Source of the DNA: Erythrobacter donghaensis
GTDB lineage: Bacteria; Pseudomonadota; Alphaproteobacteria; Sphingomonadales; Sphingomonadaceae
DNA: 64,000 nucleotides
Direction of reading: 5' to 3'
Assembly (NCBI RefSeq): GCF_002155425.1
Contig: NZ_MUYG01000010.1
Span: 558,001 to 622,000 of the forward strand
The translations under genes were made by a program, and so were the position numbers. Below the pieces are notes generated by a model. That model was not told the origin of the DNA, did no database searches, and saw only the letters and a program-made list of their open reading frames with translations. The first letter of the stretch is position 1. Every line of letters begins with the position of its first letter. Positions 58,375 to 64,000 of this stretch are shown here, piece by piece.

Positions 58375-58919
58375 ATGGGCAAGCTGACGGTCGCCAAGGT
58401 GAGAAACGCAAAGCCGGGTATGCCAAAGGTAACGCGGCGGGCCGATCTGCGCTGCTGTTCGCTGTCCTGACAGCGGCCCGCTCTGGTGAGGCGCGGCAAG
58501 CGACTTGGGAACAGATTGATCTGGAGGCCCGCACTTGGACCCTGCCATCCGAACTGATGAAAATGAAACGCCCCCATGTCGTTACCCTGTCCGATGCGGC
58601 GGTGGCGCTGCTGGAAGCCTACACCCCCGAGGATATGCGCGAGGGCCTGATTTTCCGAGGCCTGCGAGGCAAGCCGCTTACCGACATGGCGCTTTCGCAA
58701 ACTATGCGCAGCGCGGGCCGGACAGAAACCGTGCACGGCTTCCGTTCTTCTTTCAGGGATTGGGCAGCCGAGAAAATGCCGACCATCCCCGCGATGGTGG
58801 CGGAAATGGCGCTGGCGCACAAAGTCGGCACGGCGACCGAACAGGCCTATCTGCGCAGCGATCTGCGCGACATGCGCCGCGCCCTGATGGAGGCATGGGG
58901 TCGCCACGTTGCCCCCTAG
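58375..58919 (+). pseudogene. Integrase remnant with internal deletion and frameshift
   Basis: From ATG 58375 the reading MGKLTVAKVRNAKPGM matches the usual N-terminus of a P4-type tyrosine integrase, but the frame shifts within about 25 codons. The catalytic domain follows in another frame: AARSGEARQATW (Arg), RPHVVTLSDAAVALLE, VHGFRSSFRDWA (HxxR), LAHKVG (His) and AYLRSD (Tyr). About 200 residues between the two parts are missing. It can no longer make a full protein; the C-terminal piece alone might be read. Confidence 0.8.
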
Positions 58920-58991
58920 CTGTCTGGCGTGGCGGACAACGTGACCGTGATTGGCAAGGCTGCTACAGCTTGACATAATTTCTGAAGACGA

Positions 58992-59483
58992 ATGGAAGCG
59001 GTCACCTTGGTAGGAGAAAGGGTATTGCGTCAGCTAGGCTTAGTGCTTGGATGCATATTGTGCCTGACGGGCTGCTCCAGTTCTGTTGCTCCTTACTACT
59101 TGGATTGCAGTATCAGCCAAATCGGTCGCCACCAAGATGGGAGCCTAATTGAAAAGGAATTTTCCGAGAAATTCTTCATTGATGAAGACGGTCTCGTTTC
59201 GCGATCTGAAAATGGTTTCAATTGGACCAAATGTCTTGGTGATTGCTCATCGAAGCTTAGTGAGGATTATTTGAAGATAAATACAAGTTATACATATGAA
59301 TCTCTTGGTAACCTCGTTCAAAGCGATAGTAGTATAAGAATTAATTTGGACAAACTGTCGCTTTCTGGTTCGGCTTCGATCGACTTCATTGAGGCTGAGG
59401 GCAATAGCTTGGTTTACCGAGGAACTCTTTCTGGGGCTTGCACGCGCAAACTCGCGTCTCCCGGAAAAAATCATCCAACATGA
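58992..59483 (+). CDS. Low-GC lipoprotein, unknown
   Basis: Up to 163 residues with a lipobox LTGC after a hydrophobic segment (LGLVLGCILCLTGC). The remainder is Ser/Asn-rich with several Cys residues and no recognised domain. The gene has clearly lower GC and different codon choice from the rest of the window, consistent with foreign origin. ATG 58992 is the long start; a TTG about ten codons later has AGGAG in front. It lies between the integrase remnant and the restriction gene. Confidence 0.6.
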   Translation: MEAVTLVGERVLRQLGLVLGCILCLTGCSSSVAPYYLDCSISQIGRHQDGSLIEKEFSEKFFIDEDGLVSRSENGFNWTKCLGDCSSKLSEDYLKINTSYTYESLGNLVQSDSSIRINLDKLSLSGSASIDFIEAEGNSLVYRGTLSGACTRKLASPGKNHPT

Positions 59484-59598
59484 TTCTCGGGAGCAACCCG
59501 ACCCTTTAAGCTATGGGGTCTGCGACTAAAGCTATCAGTCACTTGGCGGCTGGCAGCGGCGCGGTTATGCCTTTGGCCAGAGGGGCACCGCACCGGAC

Positions 59599-61479
59599 AT
59601 GACCGTATCAGAATTCATCGCCAAGTGGGGCGGCGTGACCGGCGGGGCCGAGCGCGCTAACCTCGGGCAATTCATCAATGACATGTGCCAAGCCTTAGGC
59701 CCCTCTCCCCGATCCGGCAGAGGGCGGGGTGCTGTCCGATTACCAATTTGAGGGGCCGGTGCCGGGTGGCGGTATTGGCGGCAACACCGGCGCGATCGAC
59801 CTTTACAAAAAGGGCTGTTTCGTTCTGGAGGGCAAGCAATCCCGCCTTAGCGAAGCCGACAAGGCGCAAGCGCAGCTGTTTGACATTGGCGACAGCGCTC
59901 CAGCCGCGCCCTCTGGTGCCCGCTATGACAAGCTGATGCGCGAGGCGCTGGCACAGGCCAAGCGTTATGCAGTCAACCTGCCAGCGAACCATCCTTGGCC
60001 CCCGTTCCTGATTGTCTGCGATGTGGGCCGCGCTTTCGAACTCTATTTCGATTGGTCCGGCAACGGGCGTGGCTATGGCTATTTCCCCGATCAAACGTCC
60101 TACCGGCTGGAACTGCACCGCTTCGCCGAGCCCGATGTGCAGGACACAATCCGCGCGATCTGGACCAACCCTGCCAGCATCGATCCCCGCGCCAAGTCTG
60201 CCGAGGTGTCGCGCGACATTGCCAAGCGGCTCGCTGCCGTGTCGCAATGGCTGGAGCGGGTGCAGCGTCTCAAAACCGACAAGGCAACGGATAGCGAGCG
60301 CAGCCTTGCAATCGAAGAAACCGCCCTTTTCCTGATGCGGATTATCTTCTGCATGTTTGCCGAGGATGTGGGGCTGCTGCCCAAAGACAGCTTCACGAAA
60401 TTTCTGGAAAGGGCGGTGGAGAACGAAGCCGCCTTCGAACCCGAATTGCGCGCCCTGTGGACTGTGATCGGCAAGCCCGATGGCGAGCGCTACGCCTCGG
60501 CAATCGGCACCGAGGTGCGCTATTTCAATGGCGGCCTGTTCGCATCAGCGCAGACCTACAGCCTCTCCAATTCCGATCGGGGCGAACTGCTGGAGGCGGC
60601 GCGCAAGGATTGGCGAAAGGTTGAACCCGCCATTTTCGGCACCCTGCTAGAGCAAGCCCTAACCCCCAGCGAGCGGGCAAAGTTGGGGGCGCATTACACC
60701 CCGCGCCCATATGTGGAGCGGCTGGTGCAGGCGACCATTATGGACGTTCTGGAGGCCGAATGGGACACGGTGCAGCACCCCGCCGAGGGCGCGCCCGATT
60801 TGGCAGCGGTGCAGGCCTTCCATGACCGGCTGTGCGCCCTGCGCATTCTGGACCCCGCCTGCGGCACCGGCAATTTCCTTTATGTCGCGATGGAAAACCT
60901 GATGCGGCTGGAAAGCGATGTGCTGGAAACCATCAGCCAGCTGGGGGGTAATGCCGAGCCCTGTGTGGGGCCGCAGCAATTTCTGGGGCTGGAGTTGAAC
61001 CCCCGCGCTGCCGTGATTGCCGAACTGGTGCTGTGGATTGGCTGGCTGCGCTGGCGCATGAATAACAATCCCGATGCTGCGCCCGATCCGGTGCTCAAGC
61101 AATTCGGCAACATCAATTTTGGCGGGCACGCGGGCTTTGATGCGGTGTTGCGCCGCACCCCTACGGGCGAGCCGGATACGGAAAACCCGATGATCCCCGA
61201 CTGGCCAGAGGCGGATTTCATCATCGGGAACCCGCCCTTTATCGGGGGCAAGGATATTCGCTCCAGCCTTGGCGGTGACTATGCCGAGGCGCTGTGGAAA
61301 GCGAACCCGCGCGTTCCCAAATCGGCCGATTTCGTCATGCAATGGTGGGACCGCGCGGCGCATATTCTGGCGGCGGAAGATAGCCCGCTGATCCGGTTCG
61401 GCTTTGTCACCACAAATAGCATTACCCAGACATTCAGCCGCCGCGTGATCGAAAACTATCTGGAGCCCCAAGCTGCCGT
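59599..61479 (+). pseudogene. MmeI-like DNA methyltransferase-nuclease, frameshifted and 3'-truncated
   Basis: Remnant of a type IIL/BREX-type single-chain restriction-modification protein. From ATG 59599 it reads MTVSEFIAKWGG up to CQALG, then one extra C in the C-run at 59701-59703 shifts the frame; the second part continues PLPDPAEGGVLSDYQFEGP. The nuclease motif is D-x9-E-x-K in IDLYKKGCFVLEGK, as in MmeI. The methyltransferase has LDPACGTGNFLYVA and NPPFIGGKDIRSSLGG. Similarity stops near 61479 after FSRRVIENYLE, so the C-terminal specificity domain is lost, replaced by unrelated sequence leading to the regulator gene. Confidence 0.82.
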
Positions 61480-61502
61480 GTCTGACCCGCCGAGCATGGC
61501 CG

Positions 61503-61949
61503 TCAGAATTCCGGCTTGTTACCTTCCTGAATCAGCGCAGCGATGCGGTTCAGGTATTCGAGGGAATACTGGGTCATCGGCTCGAGCGCCTCGCGCCCGA
61601 CCGGCTCGATGTGCCAAAAGCCTTTCGCATCCCTCCTGATCCAGCCGCGCTGCGCCATCTGCTTAAGTTTGCGCCTTGCGGTCTCGCGCGGGATTCCGGT
61701 GATCTGGGCGATCGAGAAGGTGTTGAGCGGGGTATAGAAGGCATCGCGCCTGTCCAACATGCGGAACGCCTTGAACGAGAGGTTTTCCGGTATCCGGCCG
61801 CGCGGCAGGGCCGCCGAACCGACCACCGCCATAATGAGGGCGGCATCGAGATCGCCCTTAAATGCGGCGCGCAGGCGCGTGAGAAAAGCGATCAGGCCGT
61901 CGACATGCGCCGGCCAGACCCGACCGAACCTTTCCTGCGAAAACCCCAT
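61503..61949 (-). CDS. Winged-helix transcriptional regulator, unknown
   Basis: A 148-residue protein from ATG 61949. A helix-turn-helix is likely in FSIAQITGIPRETARRKLKQM followed by a wing (GWIRRDAKGFWHIEP). The N-terminal half is helical (GLIAFLTRLRAAFKGDLDAALIMAVVG). It does not match a family I can name with confidence. It is divergent from the porin at 62076, so it may regulate it. Confidence 0.68.
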   Translation of the reverse strand: MGFSQERFGRVWPAHVDGLIAFLTRLRAAFKGDLDAALIMAVVGSAALPRGRIPENLSFKAFRMLDRRDAFYTPLNTFSIAQITGIPRETARRKLKQMAQRGWIRRDAKGFWHIEPVGREALEPMTQYSLEYLNRIAALIQEGNKPEF

Positions 61950-62075
61950 GCGACTCTCCGACCTTTGACCTCGTCCACAATAGACCCTTGCCCAAAATGG
62001 GCAATGTCCTGCTTGCCATGGCGCCGAGGGTGGCAAATCCTTGTGTGCTGGGGCGCAGGGAGGTGGGAAGCCGAC

Positions 62076-63563
62076 ATGAACTTTCTAAAGCACCGGCGAA
62101 ATCGCCAAGGCGCGGTGTTGGCAGGCAGGTCGGCCTATGCCTTGGCGGTGGCCGGCGCCGCCTTGACGAGCGCCACACCTCTGGCCGCGCAGGAGCGCGA
62201 TCCGATGGTGCTCGTCGATGAAGGCCCGGTGACGATCCGCACCCATATCCAGGGCGGGGTCAACGCCGTGGCCGAGACCAACCTGTTCTGGAACCTGTCG
62301 GATGCCTTCGCACCGCAGGAGGGCTTCGATCCCGACACCCAGTGGCTCGAATTCTATTTCAAGCCCGGGGTCAGTTTCACCACCAACGGCGACGGCCCGG
62401 CCAAGGCCTATGGCAAGGTTTCGGGCGTTGCCTCCTACACCGAAGGAACCGACGGGTTCGATTTTCGCAACCAGGGCGCTGTCACGCTCGAGGAGGCCTA
62501 TGTCGGGCTGACCATCGCAGCCGTCGGAGATCTGGAATTCGACGTTTCGGTCGGCGCGCGCGAATTGAAGCTCGGCACAGGCATGCTGATCGCCAGCGGC
62601 GGATCGAGCGGCTTCGAGCTTGGCGCGCTCAAGTTCGGACCGCGCAAGGCCTGGGACATGTCCGCAATCGCACGGATCAGCAAGGGCGGCACCGCATTCA
62701 CCGGCTTCTTTCTCAACCCCAACGAACGCCCGGTGATCGACAACGAGAACCGGCTTTTCGGGGCCGATTTGCGCCACGACTTTGCCGGCGGGGGTTTCGT
62801 CGGCGGCAGTTTCATCTCGGTCACGCAGAGCGGCACGCCCTATATCCAGGCCGCCCCCGGCGGCGTGGGCGCGCCGACCTTCCTGCCGGGCGGGCGCGAC
62901 GGCACCAACACGGTCAATTTCTATGCCGCCACCGGCAAGATGGACGGTGCGCTGGAAAACTGGCGCTTCGCGATCGACGGGGCCTACCAGTGGAACGACC
63001 GGCTCGACATGACAGCCTGGGCCGGACGGGTGCAGGTCGGCTATACTTTCGCCGAGGCCAAATGGCGCCCCTCGATCACCTACAGCTACCAGACCTTCTC
63101 CGGCGACGATCCCGACACCCCCGAACTCGAACGCTTCGACCCGCTGTTCTACGAGGGCTCGCCCAGCGCCTGGTCGACCGGCTCGAAGTCATCGATGGTG
63201 TTCATCAATTCCAACGTCCGCTCGCACGGGGTGGCCTTGCGGGGGCAGCCCTCGCCCAAGGACACGCTGACGCTGCGCTACAACCACATCCGCGCGAACG
63301 AGCTGCGCAGCCCGCTGCAATTCGGGCAGGCCGAGCGCATCGACTTCGGCACCGGGGGCGATCTTGCCAACCTCGTGGTCGGGGTCACCGATGCCCACGT
63401 CTCGGATGACCTGTTCCTCGAATACAGCAGGATCATCACCCGCAACCTGTTCCTCACTGCCGGCCTCAGCATCTCCGAGCCGGGCGAGGGGATCGAGAAC
63501 ACCGTGCCGGGCGGGGTGCCCGCATGGACCGGAGGATTCGTCAATGTCGTCTTCAATTTCTAG
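62076..63563 (+). CDS. Outer-membrane beta-barrel porin, alginate-export type
   Basis: A 495-residue protein with a long signal peptide (ending ATPLAAQ) and alternating amphipathic strands, ending in an aromatic (VNVVFNF), typical of outer-membrane barrels. Blocks such as TIRTHIQGGVNAVAETNLFW and NTVNFYAATGKMDGALENWRF look like the alginate-export family barrel. Its substrate is unknown. GGAGG lies upstream of ATG 62076. The end overlaps the next gene by 20 bases. Confidence 0.78.
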   Translation: MNFLKHRRNRQGAVLAGRSAYALAVAGAALTSATPLAAQERDPMVLVDEGPVTIRTHIQGGVNAVAETNLFWNLSDAFAPQEGFDPDTQWLEFYFKPGVSFTTNGDGPAKAYGKVSGVASYTEGTDGFDFRNQGAVTLEEAYVGLTIAAVGDLEFDVSVGARELKLGTGMLIASGGSSGFELGALKFGPRKAWDMSAIARISKGGTAFTGFFLNPNERPVIDNENRLFGADLRHDFAGGGFVGGSFISVTQSGTPYIQAAPGGVGAPTFLPGGRDGTNTVNFYAATGKMDGALENWRFAIDGAYQWNDRLDMTAWAGRVQVGYTFAEAKWRPSITYSYQTFSGDDPDTPELERFDPLFYEGSPSAWSTGSKSSMVFINSNVRSHGVALRGQPSPKDTLTLRYNHIRANELRSPLQFGQAERIDFGTGGDLANLVVGVTDAHVSDDLFLEYSRIITRNLFLTAGLSISEPGEGIENTVPGGVPAWTGGFVNVVFNF

Positions 63564-64000
63564 GCTCGCCCTTTCTTCGTCGCTGGCATTGACCGCCGCG
63601 CTGTTACCCACTGCCGGTGCGGCACAGCAGACGCCGCTTTCGGCGCAGGAATCCGACCCGCGGGTGATGGGCTGGATGCAGGGCTTCCCGCCGCCGGCCG
63701 ACAAGATCATCACCCAGCCGGATTCGGTCTATTTCAGCTTCCCCAAGCTGCGCTGGTCGGTGTGCCACCTGCGCGAATTCCTGCCGACCGAGGAAATCAG
63801 CCGCGGGACAGGCGCGCCGGTGCCGCTGCCCTATCCCTCGCCCAGCGTCTTTGCCGATGAACGCGCCAAGATTGACGCGCTGACCTTCATGCCGATCGGC
63901 GGAACGACGCCGATGACATGGGAGCAATCGCTCTACGCCAATTATACCGACGGCATTCTTGTGCTGCACAAGGGCAAGGTCGTCTATGAACGCTATTTCG
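63544..64000 (+). CDS. Serine hydrolase, beta-lactamase family (3' end outside window)
   Basis: Visible part of 152 codons from ATG 63544: a signal peptide (ending AGAAQ), then VMGWMQGFPPPADKII, WSVCHLREFLPT, and YTDGILVLHKGKVVYERYF, which is the start of the beta-lactamase/6-aminohexanoate-dimer hydrolase fold. The catalytic SxxK lies beyond the window. It overlaps the porin gene by 20 bases, so the two are co-transcribed. It could cleave an oligomer that enters by the porin; this is inference. Confidence 0.78.
   Translation, partial: MSSSISRLALSSSLALTAALLPTAGAAQQTPLSAQESDPRVMGWMQGFPPPADKIITQPDSVYFSFPKLRWSVCHLREFLPTEEISRGTGAPVPLPYPSPSVFADERAKIDALTFMPIGGTTPMTWEQSLYANYTDGILVLHKGKVVYERYF

Noticed and set aside
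58305..58919. Integrase taken as an intact 204-residue gene
   Set aside because: The first part of that frame does not match an integrase; the true N-terminus lies in another frame from 58375, so it is a deletion remnant.
61480..61639. C-terminal end of the MmeI-like frame
   Set aside because: The last 50 or so codons are antisense to the regulator gene and have no similarity to the family.

Overview
The window is GC-rich, densely packed alphaproteobacterial chromosome. Gene content and protein style point to the Sphingomonadales, most likely an Erythrobacter/Porphyrobacter-like member of the Erythrobacteraceae. The markers are the alphaproteobacterial AddA/AddB pair, a DivL-type tyrosine pseudo-histidine-kinase, AmgK/MurU, and sphingomonad-style palindromic repeats, including one that encodes the peptide MLKQVQHDG. 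This placement is inference; no 16S gene is present. There is no gene-free stretch above about 300 bases.

Layout. 1-2268 (minus): lepB-rnc-era, with era cut by the window edge. 2318-8955 (plus): pgi, two small secreted TonB-C-like proteins, a RhlE-type helicase, gor and an SDR. 8957-10060 (minus): an FAD amine/amino-acid oxidase. 10152-23431: a propionyl-CoA to succinyl-CoA locus (pccB, mce, enoyl-CoA hydratase, scpA, later pccA). Three small low-GC membrane or secreted ORFs, bioB and a chain of overlapping genes (esterase, DUF3445 haem protein, unknowns) are interleaved with it. 23694-30647: a CPT-like kinase, a GNAT, aroB and aroK on minus; a 635-aa Pro/Ala-rich exported protein, xerD and accA on plus. 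30723-37136: M48 lipoprotein protease, two Flp pilins, mutT, tRNA-Arg(ACG), zincin-like peptidase, folE, a cytochrome c/b561 pair, peroxiredoxin. 37320-50318: ahcY, then a nearly gapless chain divL-tsaE-amgK-murU-addB-addA, then trxA. 50354-58168: an inositol-monophosphatase-like enzyme and argJ (minus), a third TonB-C-like protein, a small exported peptide before secA, secA, and two sulfur-type transporters. 58169-61480: a decayed mobile island (internally deleted integrase, low-GC lipoprotein, frameshifted and 3'-truncated MmeI-like restriction-modification gene). 61503-64000: a winged-helix regulator divergent from an outer-membrane porin and a serine beta-lactamase-family hydrolase, cut by the edge.

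How the genes work together. PccA/PccB, Mce and ScpA form the methylmalonyl-CoA route feeding propionyl-CoA from odd-chain or branched substrates into the TCA cycle, and BioB makes the biotin that PccA needs. AhcY clears S-adenosylhomocysteine. AmgK/MurU recycle cell-wall MurNAc. AddAB process double-strand breaks.

The strongest unusual signals are these. A 78-bp palindromic repeat lies exactly in frame inside scpA. A second repeat supplies the start codon and first residues of bioB. The DivL-like kinase has Tyr in place of the phospho-acceptor His. A small signal-peptide ORF plus hairpin immediately precedes secA. An MmeI-like restriction gene is dying by frameshift and truncation.
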